DNA from: DATDAW01 sp036524675
Lineage (GTDB): Bacteria > Verrucomicrobiota > Verrucomicrobiia > Chthoniobacterales > DASVRZ01
Assembly: GCA_036524675.1 (NCBI GenBank)
Contig: DATDBU010000080.1
Span: forward strand, 1-64,000
Direction: 5' to 3'
Length of the DNA stretch: 64,000 nt
A program made the translations under genes and the position numbers. This document shows, one piece after another, positions 52,020 to 61,967 of the stretch. The notes beneath the pieces were generated by a model. That model searched no databases. It had not been told where the DNA came from and saw only the letters and a program-made list of their open reading frames with translations. Positions within the stretch are counted from its first letter, which is position 1; each line of letters starts with the position of its first letter.

Positions 52020-52880
52020 ATGAAAGGCTCCATTTTAGCATGTTTCACCTTCTTCTCCCTTGTTCTACCGCTTCTTCGCGCTGGAAACGCCGCACCGCCG
52101 TCGTCCCCGAACAAATCCCAATACAATCTTTTCCATCCCACCCCCCGCGACCTGCTCCGCGATCTCGCACCCGATCGCCCGGACACGACGGAGAGCCCGG
52201 TGACCGTTGACGCTGGCCATTTTCAGATCGAAACAAGTTTCTTCGACTACAGCCGAGACAAATCTGACGGAACCAGAACCGAGGTCTTTACCTATAGTTC
52301 GCTCAACCTGAAGGTGGGACTCACGAACAGCATGGATGCGCAATTGCTATTCGATGCGTATACCATCGAAGAATCCAAAGACCGCGAGACGGACCAAACG
52401 GAGAAACCCGGGAGCTTCAGCGACATAACCTTCAGGCTAAAAGTCAACGTTTGGGGTAACGATGGCGGAAAAACGGCTTTTGCCATTTTCCCATTCGTGG
52501 AAATTCCAACCGGCACCAAACTCAGCAGTGACCGCGTTGAAGGCGGTCTTATTTTGCCATTCTCCATGGGAATCAACGACCGCCTTGATTTCGGCGCGAT
52601 GCTTGAGACAGATGCTGTGTACAACCCAGACACCGATACCTATGAACTGGCGGTAGTGCATACTGCGGTGCTGGGTGTCGCCATCGCGGACCCAGTGCAT
52701 CTGTATCTGGAATACGTAGGGTCTGCTGGAACGGGTGAACAGCGTTATCAGGCCACATTTAGTGGGGGATTGACGTTTCCGGTAACGCCGGACCTTCAAT
52801 TGGATGCTGGCGTCCGCCTTGGCTTGAACGACGCAGCTGAGGATTTCGGCTGCTTCACAGGGATGACAATGCGTTTTTAA
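52020..52880 (+). CDS. Outer-membrane transporter-like channel (Phenol_MetA_deg type)
   Basis: A 286-residue beta-barrel-like protein. The start is ATG 52020; a signal peptide (residues 1-24, ending near AGNA) is followed by many alternating strands: GHFQIETSFFDYSRDK, VFTYSSLNLKVGLTNSMDAQ, TAFAIFPFVEIPTGTK, and the last strand ending GCFTGMTMRF with a terminal Phe. The pattern fits the outer-membrane transporter family often annotated next to metal or phenol genes. Divergent placement from mntR hints at manganese or iron uptake. Confidence 0.75.
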   Translation: MKGSILACFTFFSLVLPLLRAGNAAPPSSPNKSQYNLFHPTPRDLLRDLAPDRPDTTESPVTVDAGHFQIETSFFDYSRDKSDGTRTEVFTYSSLNLKVGLTNSMDAQLLFDAYTIEESKDRETDQTEKPGSFSDITFRLKVNVWGNDGGKTAFAIFPFVEIPTGTKLSSDRVEGGLILPFSMGINDRLDFGAMLETDAVYNPDTDTYELAVVHTAVLGVAIADPVHLYLEYVGSAGTGEQRYQATFSGGLTFPVTPDLQLDAGVRLGLNDAAEDFGCFTGMTMRF

Positions 52881-53104
52881 AGAGCGTATCGGCTCTTATG
52901 TAACGGCATGCCTGGTGGAAACAGTGCGTGCGCCGCGTCTCTTTCCTTAAATTGCAGCTTGCGAGGCGACCGACCCAGCCTATGGTCTGACAAGTCCCGA
53001 TGGTGCTCCCAGTGCCGCCGGGACTGTTTCGCGTCCAAACAGCAATTGCGTGGAGCAGCAAGTGTCACAACTCCCGTAAACTCCTTTTCTTCCCCGAAAT
53101 CATC

Positions 53105-54373
53105 ATGGCAAATACAGTTCTCGTCGGCGCTCAATGGGGCGACGAAGGCAAAGGCAAAATCATCGATTTTCTCACGGAGGATGCCGATATCGTCGTTCGC
53201 AGCCAGGGCGGAAACAACGCGGGACATACCGTTGTTTTCGCCGGCGTAAAGTACGTGCTCCACCTCATCCCGTCGGGAATTTTGCGCCAGGACAAAGTTT
53301 GCATCATCGGCAATGGCGTGGTTCTCGATCCGGTATCGGTCGTTGCTGAACTCGATGGTCTCGCAGAGAAGGGCGTGAAAGTGGAGTCGAATCTCCTCAT
53401 CAGCGATTGTGCCCACCTGGTTTTTCCATACCACAGGCTTCTCGACGAACAGCGTGAACTGCTCAAAGGCGTCGATAAAATAGGCACGACGAAACGCGGG
53501 ATTGGTCCCGCATATGGGGACAAGGCGGCGCGTGTCGGGTTGCGTGTCTGCGATCTTCTGCAGCCGGAAGTGTTTTCGAAGAAGCTGAAACAGCGCGTAG
53601 ACGAGAACAACGCCGTGCTCGCTTCCATCGGTGCCAAGACGGTGGATTTTGATGAAATTAATACGGCGTATCTCGCTGCTGGGAAGCGCCTTAAGCCATT
53701 TGTTACCAACACAGTTGAATATCTCTACGAAGCTGTGAAAGCGGGCAAAAACATCCTTTTCGAGGGCGCGCAAGGGACCTTCCTCGATCTCGACCACGGC
53801 ACCTATCCGTATGTCACGTCGTCCAATACCACCGCTGGCGGCGCTTGTACGGGCTCTGGTGTCCCACCGAATCGCATGGACACGGTTGTTGGCGTCATCA
53901 AAGCCTACACCACCCGTGTCGGCGAAGGGCCATTTCCGAGCGAGGACCAGATGATCTCCGATCTGCTTCATGGCATGGGCCGCGAGTTCGGCTCGACGAC
54001 GGGCCGGGAGCGGCGTTGCGGATGGTTCGACGCCGTATCGACGCGATACGCGTCCATGATTAATGGCATCGACGAAGTCGCCGTCACTAATCTCGACGGT
54101 TTGGACGGCGTCGAAACACTGAAAATCTGCGTTGCTTATCAGCTCGGCGACAAAAAATGGTGCGTCCCGCCTGCAGACTTCAGCTGGCTCGAAAAATGCG
54201 AACCCGTCTATGAAACGTTGCCCGGCTGGCAGTCGCCGACGGACGAGATTCGCTCATTTGCGGAACTCCCCGAAAACGCTCAGAAGTACCTGCTCCGTCT
54301 CGCCGAGTTGACTGAAGCGAAACTCCGTATTGTGAGCGTTGGCCCTGGTCGGGAGCAGACTTTCGTCGTGTAA
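53105..54373 (+). CDS. purA: Adenylosuccinate synthetase
   Basis: A 422-residue enzyme making adenylosuccinate from IMP, Asp and GTP in purine synthesis. The start is ATG 53105, giving ANTVLVGAQWGDEGKGKIID (GTP loop). QGGNNAGHTVVF, EGAQGTFLDLDHGTYPYVTS, and the late GPGREQ are all seen. The frame is open upstream to 53000 but no ribosome site supports that. Confidence 0.96.
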   Translation: MANTVLVGAQWGDEGKGKIIDFLTEDADIVVRSQGGNNAGHTVVFAGVKYVLHLIPSGILRQDKVCIIGNGVVLDPVSVVAELDGLAEKGVKVESNLLISDCAHLVFPYHRLLDEQRELLKGVDKIGTTKRGIGPAYGDKAARVGLRVCDLLQPEVFSKKLKQRVDENNAVLASIGAKTVDFDEINTAYLAAGKRLKPFVTNTVEYLYEAVKAGKNILFEGAQGTFLDLDHGTYPYVTSSNTTAGGACTGSGVPPNRMDTVVGVIKAYTTRVGEGPFPSEDQMISDLLHGMGREFGSTTGRERRCGWFDAVSTRYASMINGIDEVAVTNLDGLDGVETLKICVAYQLGDKKWCVPPADFSWLEKCEPVYETLPGWQSPTDEIRSFAELPENAQKYLLRLAELTEAKLRIVSVGPGREQTFVV

Positions 54374-54400
54374 GTTCCTTCTGCCGGGATGAGGTCGAAT

Positions 54401-55642
54401 TTACCTTACCCGGATTCCATCTCTGACACTGTCCGGCGGATGGACGATGACGACCGCGTATTTTTTCAGACCAGACACGACTTCTGCAGCCGTACCATTG
54501 CTGTGGCCGATTTCGACCTTTTGGAGGCGTGCCTTGCCATCGATCACTGCGAAAGTCATCCAGTCCTTTCCGCGACGGAAAAGTGCACCGGTGGGAACCT
54601 GTAGGACATCGTCGCCATGCCACCTAACGATTCGGGCTTCAACTCGGTAGCGGTCGCCGAGTTTACCCGTGGAATCGGCAAAGTCGACGCGCACTTTTAC
54701 GCGCTGTTCTTCGACGCCAAGCGCTGAGATCTTCGTGTAACCGCCTGGTTCGATAACACTTACACGTCCGCGGAGGGGTTTGTCGCCCCCCCATTGTTCA
54801 ATGGAAACCTCGGCTCCGGGAGTTACTTCAACTGCGTCCGTGGAGAGCAATTCGATTTCAGCCTCAAGATCCCGCGGGTCGCCGACTTCCATGATCTGCG
54901 TGCTGACTGTCACCACCCGGGAGTTCTCTTCAAAAACATTCAGAACGTACCCATCGACGGGCGCAACGATCGAAACGGGCTCGGATCTTTCCGGCTGTGT
55001 TGCCTGCACGAGCGCAGCTTGGGCTTGGGCGATCTCGAACTCCGCTACGTGGAGCGCAAACGCAGCGGAACGAAACTCCCGCGAGAGCACTTTCACTCTG
55101 TTTTCGGCGGCGTCGAACTCCTGCACGGAAATGGCCCCACTTTTGCGGAGCAACCCGGCGCGCGAAAAATCTTTCTTCGCCAGATCCAACGCCGATGCAG
55201 CACGTTCGAGATCCGCTTGGCGACTCATCTTGGCCGCTTCAGCAGCTTTTACGGTGGCTTCTGCTTGCGCCCTGGATCGCGGATCGAGAAACCCGGACAT
55301 TTGCGGTTCGATGGTGGCCAGTACCGTTTTTCCCGCCTGAATCGGTGCACCCGGGCGGAGTTCGACACGATTCAGAAACCCGGCAACCGGCGGTGTAATG
55401 ACGTACCGATGCCGGATTCGCGTTTTTCCCTCTTCGAAAACGGCCACCGTAAGAGGCCCATTCGTGACGACTACTGTTTCAACCTGAACCGGTTTTGGCC
55501 GAAGACCGTTGATCAGCGCAAGGACCAAAAGCGTACCGATGACGTAGGGGATAGACTTCCGCCACAAATCCGGTTTTCGGCGTTTCACGGGAGCGGAAGT
55601 ACTGGATTTCATGGGAGACAGCGTTGCGGTTTTCATTTTCAC
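54401..55642 (-). CDS. HlyD-family efflux periplasmic adaptor
   Basis: A 413-residue membrane-fusion protein with one N-terminal span (IPYVIGTLLVLALINGL), a lipoyl-like half, and a long coiled-coil helix (RSRAQAEATVKAAEAAKMSR; ALDLAKKDFSRAGLLRKSG). VAPVDGYVLNVFEENSRVV is the lipoyl motif. It would bridge the inner-membrane transporter below to an outer-membrane factor. It overlaps the FtsX-type gene by four bases (ATGA). Confidence 0.9.
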   Translation of the reverse strand: MKMKTATLSPMKSSTSAPVKRRKPDLWRKSIPYVIGTLLVLALINGLRPKPVQVETVVVTNGPLTVAVFEEGKTRIRHRYVITPPVAGFLNRVELRPGAPIQAGKTVLATIEPQMSGFLDPRSRAQAEATVKAAEAAKMSRQADLERAASALDLAKKDFSRAGLLRKSGAISVQEFDAAENRVKVLSREFRSAAFALHVAEFEIAQAQAALVQATQPERSEPVSIVAPVDGYVLNVFEENSRVVTVSTQIMEVGDPRDLEAEIELLSTDAVEVTPGAEVSIEQWGGDKPLRGRVSVIEPGGYTKISALGVEEQRVKVRVDFADSTGKLGDRYRVEARIVRWHGDDVLQVPTGALFRRGKDWMTFAVIDGKARLQKVEIGHSNGTAAEVVSGLKKYAVVIVHPPDSVRDGIRVR

Positions 55643-58002
55643 TCACGGGTTTTCAGGACGCTCACGAGGTCCAGTTTTCGAATCCGCCTGCCAACAACGG
55701 CAAAAGACATTCCGGATGAAACAAGGACGATTATCACGGCGGTGATGTAAGTTTGCGCCGTCAGCACGAGCGGCAGCCGGACTGTCTCCGTGTTTGCTGC
55801 GGCGACCATTATTCTGGCCAGTTCAGTGCCAACAAGCAGTCCGGCGGGGATCGCCAGCACGGTCAGAAAAGCGAGCTCGCCGATGAGGACGGTCGCGACT
55901 TCCCGATGCGTAAACCCGACGACACGCAATGTTGCAAGATCGCGATTGCGTTCGGAAAGCGTGACGCGCGCTCCGTTGTAAACGACTCCAAACGAGACGA
56001 TTACAGCAAAGCCAAAATAAATCGCCTGTATTACGCCCATCATCTTCCCGGTCGTCTGTTGAAAGCTCATGCGTGACGCCGACGTAATCGCAAGCGCCCC
56101 GATACGGGGTGAATCTTTCACGTCTGCAAGAAAATCGCTCCATTTCGCCTTATCAACTGTGAGATGCGCTCCGCTGATTGTGCCGCCCTCACGCATAAGT
56201 CGCCGCAACGTGTCGATGTCCATGTAGGCGCCGATTCCGGCGAAATCGGTGATCGTTCCCGCGATGACGGTTTCAAGCACAGGCCGGCGGCCTTCCTGCA
56301 CTTCGATTCGGAGCGTGTCGCCGGGTTTGGCGGCCAGTATTTCGGCCAGTTTCGCGGATATCATCAGCCCTGAAGACGGCAAGGGGATTGGTTGACCGTG
56401 AACGTCCAGGATGCGATTCAGGAGAGTCACCGGCGCAAGCCCGGTGATGCTGACGCGTCGCTCGTGATGCCCGAACCGCAGCCGTGCGGCGACTGCCCGA
56501 AACGGTTCTGCGCTCAGAACGCCCGACAAATGCGTCATATCGCTGAGAGCGCTCGCCGAGCTCGGTTCGATGAGGCTAATCGTCACGTCTTGCCGCTGGG
56601 CAAGACTCCATTGAAAATCCATCAGATAGTTGATCCCGTCACGGATCGCTCCAGGAACGATCGGGATGCCAGTGGCAAATGCCAGGCCGAGCGCCGTGAA
56701 AAATGCCTGCCAGGGTTTGCGCGCCAGATTCCGCAGTGTCATTCGAAATGCGGGTGGTACAAGTCGCTGCAATCCAAGGCGCTCCAGCACGGATGGCTTG
56801 AATTCGGCGGGCGGCTGGGGGCGCATGCCTTCGGCGGGCGGAAGGTTTACCGCCTGGCGGACAGCGCCAATGATACCCAGAAACGACGTTGCGGAACTTG
56901 CGATCAATCCAACAACAATCGCCGTCCAGTCAGGGTGGAAATCCAGCACCGGGAACAGGAAAAATTCTCGGTAAAGCATCGTGACGAGATTTCCCATCCA
57001 CAAGCCAAGCAAACCTCCGACGGTTACAGCCAATAGGACAACGACAAGAGCGAACTTCAAATAGTGGAGGCCGATTTCGAACCTTCGGTATCCAAGCGCC
57101 TTGAGTTGAGCAATTTGCTCTCGCTGAAGCCGAACGACACGCGTCAGGACGGCGCTCGTCATAAATGCCGCGATGCTCAGAAAAATCGCCGGAAATGCCA
57201 CCGCAAATCCCCGTAACACGCGAATCCGATCATCGATCACACGGGCCGATGGATGGTCGGCATGATTGTAGGCTATCAGTCCGCCGTACGGTGCCAATAT
57301 ACGGTCGATTTCGGGCATGATGTCGCGATCCTTTGCTCCCGGTGCGACGTCGACGATGACGTTATTGAACGCGCCATCGAGATCGAGTGCCTTGGCCAGT
57401 TCGCGTTCGTTCATCCACAGGACGCCAAACCGGCGGCTATCGGGGACGGTCTCGCCTGGACGCGATTCGTACACAAATTCGGGTGAAAGCGCGATGCCGA
57501 CGATTCGAAGGCGCTGTCGTGCACCGTAAATCGTGGCGTCGATGGTGTCGCCCGGAAGAAATCCATGCGCGTCGGCAAATGCCTTGCTCACAACGACTGC
57601 GTTATGTTCTCCGACACCGGGAAGCCGCCCCGTTTTCAGAAAGAGTAGATTCAGCGTTTGAGGGCGGTCATCGGGCAGCGAAAGCACGACACCGTCCGCC
57701 GGTTCTTTCATGCCAGGAATGTCCAGAATGGCTGTCCCTTTCACGCGGGTTTCGACAGCTGCTGTGCCTGCAACCTGGGCCAGGCGATTGCGGACGGAGT
57801 TCGGGGCGCGTTTCAAATCGCAGAAAACGTCCGCAAAGCGATTGATGGCGTAGTAGCTATCCCGGGCCGTTTCCAGCGAAACGACGAGACTGCGAGCCAT
57901 TATCATCATCGCCAGCCCGCAGGCCATAACCAGCGCGACGGCGATGACCTGGCCTTTCATTCCGCTCAGATCGCGGAAGAGTTTGAGATTGAGGGGGGCC
58001 AT
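55639..58002 (-). CDS. FtsX-family ABC transporter permease
   Basis: A 787-residue permease with two FtsX-like halves. Membrane spans lie near residues 17-37, 270-290, 320-345, 360-380, and again near 445-465 and at the C-terminus (three more spans). Large periplasmic domains carry LFLKTGRLPGVGEHNAVVVS and LPSSGLMISAKLAEILAAKP. It likely works as a mechanotransmission or lipid/peptide exporter with the adaptor and the ATPase. No MacB-like N-terminal ATPase is fused. Confidence 0.9.
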   Translation of the reverse strand: MAPLNLKLFRDLSGMKGQVIAVALVMACGLAMMIMARSLVVSLETARDSYYAINRFADVFCDLKRAPNSVRNRLAQVAGTAAVETRVKGTAILDIPGMKEPADGVVLSLPDDRPQTLNLLFLKTGRLPGVGEHNAVVVSKAFADAHGFLPGDTIDATIYGARQRLRIVGIALSPEFVYESRPGETVPDSRRFGVLWMNERELAKALDLDGAFNNVIVDVAPGAKDRDIMPEIDRILAPYGGLIAYNHADHPSARVIDDRIRVLRGFAVAFPAIFLSIAAFMTSAVLTRVVRLQREQIAQLKALGYRRFEIGLHYLKFALVVVLLAVTVGGLLGLWMGNLVTMLYREFFLFPVLDFHPDWTAIVVGLIASSATSFLGIIGAVRQAVNLPPAEGMRPQPPAEFKPSVLERLGLQRLVPPAFRMTLRNLARKPWQAFFTALGLAFATGIPIVPGAIRDGINYLMDFQWSLAQRQDVTISLIEPSSASALSDMTHLSGVLSAEPFRAVAARLRFGHHERRVSITGLAPVTLLNRILDVHGQPIPLPSSGLMISAKLAEILAAKPGDTLRIEVQEGRRPVLETVIAGTITDFAGIGAYMDIDTLRRLMREGGTISGAHLTVDKAKWSDFLADVKDSPRIGALAITSASRMSFQQTTGKMMGVIQAIYFGFAVIVSFGVVYNGARVTLSERNRDLATLRVVGFTHREVATVLIGELAFLTVLAIPAGLLVGTELARIMVAAANTETVRLPLVLTAQTYITAVIIVLVSSGMSFAVVGRRIRKLDLVSVLKTRE

Positions 58003-58016
58003 ATGGCATTGCGTGT

Positions 58017-58721
58017 TTACCAGGCGAGCGACGTAACGGGTTCACGCTGAAGATTTTCCTCAATATCCGTGATGCGCCCGTCGGAAAGGTGAATGACGCG
58101 GTCAGCCATACCGGCGATGACAGCGTTATGTGTGATGATAACGGCCAGCGTGCCGAATTCGCGGTTAACATGCTCGACGGCTTCGAGGACCGTAAGGCCG
58201 GTTTTTACGTCGAGTGAGCCGGTTGGCTCGTCGCAGAGAAGGACCTCCGGACGTTTCGCGATAGCTCGGGCGATGGCGACGCGCTGCTGCTGGCCGCCAG
58301 ACAGTTGCGAGGGAAAATGATCGATACGATCAGCCAGACCGACGATTTGAAGCGCTTCCTCGGGTTCCATCGGCTCGCGCGAAATCTCTGTAATGAGCGC
58401 GACATTCTCCCGAGCAGTAAGACTCGGGATGAGATTGTAGAATTGAAAAACGAAACCCACGGCATCGCGGCGGTATTGGGTCAGTGTATGTTCGTCCGCC
58501 TCCGTGAGATCGTTGCCGCGGTAGGTGAGCGTGCCCGAACTGGGAATATCGAGACCTCCAAGGATATTCAACAACGTGGATTTTCCGCTGCCAGATGCAC
58601 CAAGCAGGACGACAAGTTCGCCTTCGAAAAGATCGAGATCGATGCCGTTCAAGGCTCGGATTTCACTCTCCCCAGTACGATAGACCTTAGTTAGCCCTCG
58701 AGTGTGAAAAAGTGGTTCCAT
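58017..58721 (-). CDS. ABC transporter ATPase (LolD/MacB type)
   Basis: A 234-residue ATPase. Walker A is LLGASGSGKSTLLNILGGLD, the signature LSGGQQQRVAIARAI, Walker B VLLCDEPTGSLD, and the H-loop IITHN. The family drives MacB- or LolCDE-type exporters. It lies between TetR and the permease, with a 14-base gap to the permease gene. Confidence 0.95.
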   Translation of the reverse strand: MEPLFHTRGLTKVYRTGESEIRALNGIDLDLFEGELVVLLGASGSGKSTLLNILGGLDIPSSGTLTYRGNDLTEADEHTLTQYRRDAVGFVFQFYNLIPSLTARENVALITEISREPMEPEEALQIVGLADRIDHFPSQLSGGQQQRVAIARAIAKRPEVLLCDEPTGSLDVKTGLTVLEAVEHVNREFGTLAVIITHNAVIAGMADRVIHLSDGRITDIEENLQREPVTSLAW

Positions 58722-58730
58722 GGCAAACTT

Positions 58731-59408
58731 TCATGAGGGGTCGTGAAGGGCGGCCCGCATTTTCTCAGTAATTTCGATGATGATGTTGCGAGCGGCCTCA
58801 CGGTTGCCTGGCGTCGCTGGAGCCAAGCCTCGATCAAGGAGCAGGCCGAGGGCCTGAACGCCGTCGTCGAAGGGGATCTTGTGTTCGCCAGGGATGAAGT
58901 CGTCGCTGGAAATCAAACCGAAGCTGATCGAAGTCGTGAGGAAGGCGAGGGTTTGCGCGGAGATATCATCGCGGATAGCGCCAACTTCCTGCAACCGGGC
59001 GAAAAGCTCGGCGCGAGCAGAAATGGTATTCTTAAGCAATTCTGTGTCGCGCTGGAGAAAGCTGCCGAGAAGTCGCTTGTCGCGGGTCATGATGGCCTTC
59101 ACGAACGGATTCGTGTTCACGGCGGCAAGGCTGTGTTGGATCATTCGAGCAAAGCTCCAATCGCCATGATCCTGTTCGAATCGGCGGAGCCATTCGGCAG
59201 CATGACGCGCGAATTCACGATGGAGGAGGGCTGTGAACAGGGCGTTCTTGCCGGGAAAATCGAGATAAACTGCGCCTTTGGAAACACCAGTTTCGCGGGC
59301 AATATCATCGACACTGGTTTTGTCGAATCCCCACCGGGCAAAGAGTTTGGCGGCGGTATCCAGAAGACGTTCGCGTCGTTCGGAAGAAACCGGAGGCGTG
59401 ACGGACAT
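58731..59408 (-). CDS. TetR-family regulator of the exporter operon
   Basis: A 225-residue TetR protein. The ATG at 59408 gives SVTPPVSSERRERLLDTAA then the HTH FDKTSVDDIARETGVSKGAVY. The C-terminal ligand-binding part is variable. It precedes the ATPase gene by nine bases on the same strand, so it is the first gene of the exporter operon and probably autoregulates it. A GGTCAAAT repeat site lies just upstream. Confidence 0.9.
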   Translation of the reverse strand: MSVTPPVSSERRERLLDTAAKLFARWGFDKTSVDDIARETGVSKGAVYLDFPGKNALFTALLHREFARHAAEWLRRFEQDHGDWSFARMIQHSLAAVNTNPFVKAIMTRDKRLLGSFLQRDTELLKNTISARAELFARLQEVGAIRDDISAQTLAFLTTSISFGLISSDDFIPGEHKIPFDDGVQALGLLLDRGLAPATPGNREAARNIIIEITEKMRAALHDPS

Positions 59409-59415
59409 ATGACAA

Positions 59416-59459
59416 TGTGACCAAAACGCCCAGCCGGTCAAATGGTCAAATGGTCACAA
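59416..59459. promoter_or_regulatory. TetR operator candidate: repeats and palindrome
   Basis: Two 8-bp arms, TGTGACCA (59416-59423) and TGGTCACA (59451-59458), are perfect inverted repeats. Between and over the right arm are three tandem 8-bp copies of CGGTCAAA/TGGTCAAA/TGGTCACA from 59435. The site starts eight bases upstream of the TetR start, which fits self-repression. The exact operator is not resolved. Confidence 0.5.
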
Positions 59460-59550
59460 TAGTACACAGACAGCCGCCTGAAGCTGATCAGCGGAGGAAA
59501 CCTGCCCAGTGCTTTCCGCGGGGAACAGCGTGAGCCGAGCAAGGGCTGAA

Positions 59551-59582
59551 GCAAAATGGGGCAACATCAGAAAGGTTGCCCC
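59551..59582 (-). terminator. Terminator of the nusA-infB operon
   Basis: GGGGCAAC (59558-59565) and GTTGCCCC (59575-59582) form a perfect 8-bp stem with a nine-base loop. On the minus strand it is followed by ATTTTGC at 59551-59557. It lies just nine bases after the infB stop, so it is likely a factor-independent terminator, although the T run is short. Confidence 0.7.
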
Positions 59583-59591
59583 CTCAACTCT

Positions 59592-61880
59592 TTACAACTT
59601 CTGCGGAACTTTCTCGAGGTTGTAGCACTCGATGATGTCTTCGACTTCGTATTCGTTGAAGTCGCCGAGTTTGATACCGCACTCGAGGCCTGAACGGACT
59701 TCCTTCACTTCGTCCTGGAAGCGGCGCAGTGTCGCGACACCGCCGTCGTAAATCGGTTGGCGCTTGCGCAGCACGCGAGCGCGTCCCGAACGGATAATGC
59801 GCCCGTCGGTGACCAGACAGCCAGCAACGATGCCCTTGGTCAGTTCGAACACCTGTTTGATCTCGGCGTGACCGACAATGGTTTCGCGGAGTTCAGGATC
59901 GAGCAGGCCAGCCATTGCTTCCTTCACCTGGTCAATTAGCTCGTAAATGATGCTGTAAAGCTTGATCTGGATGTTCTCGCGACGGGCAGCCGCAGCGGCA
60001 CTGGATTCGACTTTGACACCGAACCCGATAATGACGGCGTCGGAAGCGGTGGCAAGTAACACATCGGATTCCGTAATCGGGCCGACAGCACTGTGAAGGA
60101 TGACAAGGTCGATCTTCTTGCTGTTGATCTGCTCGAGCGAGGAAACAACGGCCTCGAGGGACCCCTGAACGTCACATTTGATGATGATTTCCAACGCCTT
60201 GTGCTGGTCGTCGGCTAGACGGTCGAAGAGGTTTTCGAGGGTGGCACGCTTCGGCGTGGCGAGTTTTTCGTTCCGTAGAGCTTCGAGACGTTCCTCGCTC
60301 AGAGCCTTTGCGTTTTTCTCGGACTCCATGACGAGCAACTCGTCCCCAGCGTTGGGTAGTCCCGTGAAACCGAGGATTTTGACCGGCGTCGATGGGCCCG
60401 CTTGTTTGATCTGTGCGCCCGTATCGGTAATGAGCGCTTTAACTTTGCCAGAGTAGTTGCCGCAGATGAACGGGTCGCCCGCTTTCAGAGTGCCTACCTG
60501 GACGATGATGGTAGCGACCGGGCCGCGTCCAGCTTCGATCTGCGCTTCGATGACGGTACCGCGAGCAGGGGCTTTGTCGTTGGCTTTTAGCTCAAGCATT
60601 TCAGCCTCGAGCAGCATCGACTCGATCAAATCCTCGACACCGGTGCCTTTAGTGGCAGAAACCGGGACGCAAATTACATCGCCGCCCCAATCTTCAGGCG
60701 TAAGCCCCTTTTCTTGAAGCTGGCCTTTGACGCGATCGATGTTGGCAGACGGAAGGTCGATTTTGTTGATTGCGACGATAATTTTTACCTTGGCGGCTTT
60801 GGCGTGGGAAATGGCCTCCAAAGTCTGGGGCATAAGACCGTCGTCTGCAGCGACCACCAGGACGACTATATCGGTCACATTCGCGCCACGGGCGCGCATG
60901 GCTGTAAACGCAGCGTGGCCAGGTGTGTCGAGGAAAGTGACATGCTGGCCGTTACGCTGAATGCTGTATGCACCGATGTGCTGAGTAATGCCGCCGGCTT
61001 CGCCCGCAGCGACACGGGTCTTGCGAATAGCGTCCATAAGGGACGTCTTGCCATGGTCGACGTGGCCCATGAACGTGATGATCGGAGCGCGAGCGACAAG
61101 CTCGTCGGCTTTCTTCGGTTCGACGGGTGCGGGAGGTTTGACTTCGACGACTGGTTTGTGGACGCCGCCGCCTTTCTCGCGCTTCTCGACTTCAAAAATG
61201 GCGCCATGCTTTCTACAAATTCCCGCCGCGACATCAGGCTCGATGGTCTGATTGATGTTGGCAAAAATGTTCATGTCCATCAGATCTTTCATGATCTGGA
61301 ATGGCTTCAGACCGAGTTGATTCGCCAACTCTTTGATGATGATGGGAGACTTGATGTGGATGGTTTTTTCGCCACCCGTAGTGGGGGTCCCTGCGGAATC
61401 GGAGGGACCAGCTTCCTCGGCCGGTTTAGTAGGCGGCTTCGGGATGCCAGAAATCGGCGGTAGAACCGGGCTTTCCGGTTTTGGTGCGTTGATCCGGGAA
61501 ATCGGAGGCAAACCGACTTTTAAAGGCCTTTCACCAGATTCTGAAGACCTGGACGACGGTTTCTCGTCGATAAGAGAAACAACCTCCTGTTTTGCGGCTG
61601 GCTTCGCGGGCTCGGCTGCAGCGGGTTTTTCTTCTTTGGGTGCGGAGCCGGGAGCTGATTTGGGCTGGGGAGCAACGATACGCGCGAGCGGCGCGATGGG
61701 GATGGGGGAAACTTTTTTCTTTTTCTTCGGAGAAATAAGGTCCTCTGCTACCGCAGCAGGCTTCGGCGACGGAGCGGCGTTCGGATTGGTTACCGGGGCG
61801 CTGTCGTCCTTGCTGGCGTCAGATTGACGCACTGAGGACTTCGTCGCGAAAGCAGATTTGCTGGTGGTTCGTGTGGACAT
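59592..61880 (-). CDS. infB: Translation initiation factor IF-2
   Basis: A 762-residue GTPase that places initiator tRNA. The N-terminal half is Pro/Ala/Lys-rich (residues 1-170), then an IF2N part (IKELANQLGLKPFQIMKDLM), G1 GHVDHGKTSLMDAI, G3 DTPGHAAF, G4 NKIDLPSA, and the C-terminal C1/C2 domains ending GDFNEYEVEDIIECYNLE. It lies downstream of nusA with an 87-base gap, the usual bacterial order; rbfA is not next to it. Confidence 0.96.
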   Translation of the reverse strand: MSTRTTSKSAFATKSSVRQSDASKDDSAPVTNPNAAPSPKPAAVAEDLISPKKKKKVSPIPIAPLARIVAPQPKSAPGSAPKEEKPAAAEPAKPAAKQEVVSLIDEKPSSRSSESGERPLKVGLPPISRINAPKPESPVLPPISGIPKPPTKPAEEAGPSDSAGTPTTGGEKTIHIKSPIIIKELANQLGLKPFQIMKDLMDMNIFANINQTIEPDVAAGICRKHGAIFEVEKREKGGGVHKPVVEVKPPAPVEPKKADELVARAPIITFMGHVDHGKTSLMDAIRKTRVAAGEAGGITQHIGAYSIQRNGQHVTFLDTPGHAAFTAMRARGANVTDIVVLVVAADDGLMPQTLEAISHAKAAKVKIIVAINKIDLPSANIDRVKGQLQEKGLTPEDWGGDVICVPVSATKGTGVEDLIESMLLEAEMLELKANDKAPARGTVIEAQIEAGRGPVATIIVQVGTLKAGDPFICGNYSGKVKALITDTGAQIKQAGPSTPVKILGFTGLPNAGDELLVMESEKNAKALSEERLEALRNEKLATPKRATLENLFDRLADDQHKALEIIIKCDVQGSLEAVVSSLEQINSKKIDLVILHSAVGPITESDVLLATASDAVIIGFGVKVESSAAAAARRENIQIKLYSIIYELIDQVKEAMAGLLDPELRETIVGHAEIKQVFELTKGIVAGCLVTDGRIIRSGRARVLRKRQPIYDGGVATLRRFQDEVKEVRSGLECGIKLGDFNEYEVEDIIECYNLEKVPQKL

Positions 61881-61967
61881 TCAGGAATTCTCGTTAAAAT
61901 CGTTGGGGATGTTATTGTAGCAGATTTTGAAGCTGCGCGCCGGTTTGTTTTCATGTCTCCAACCTTT

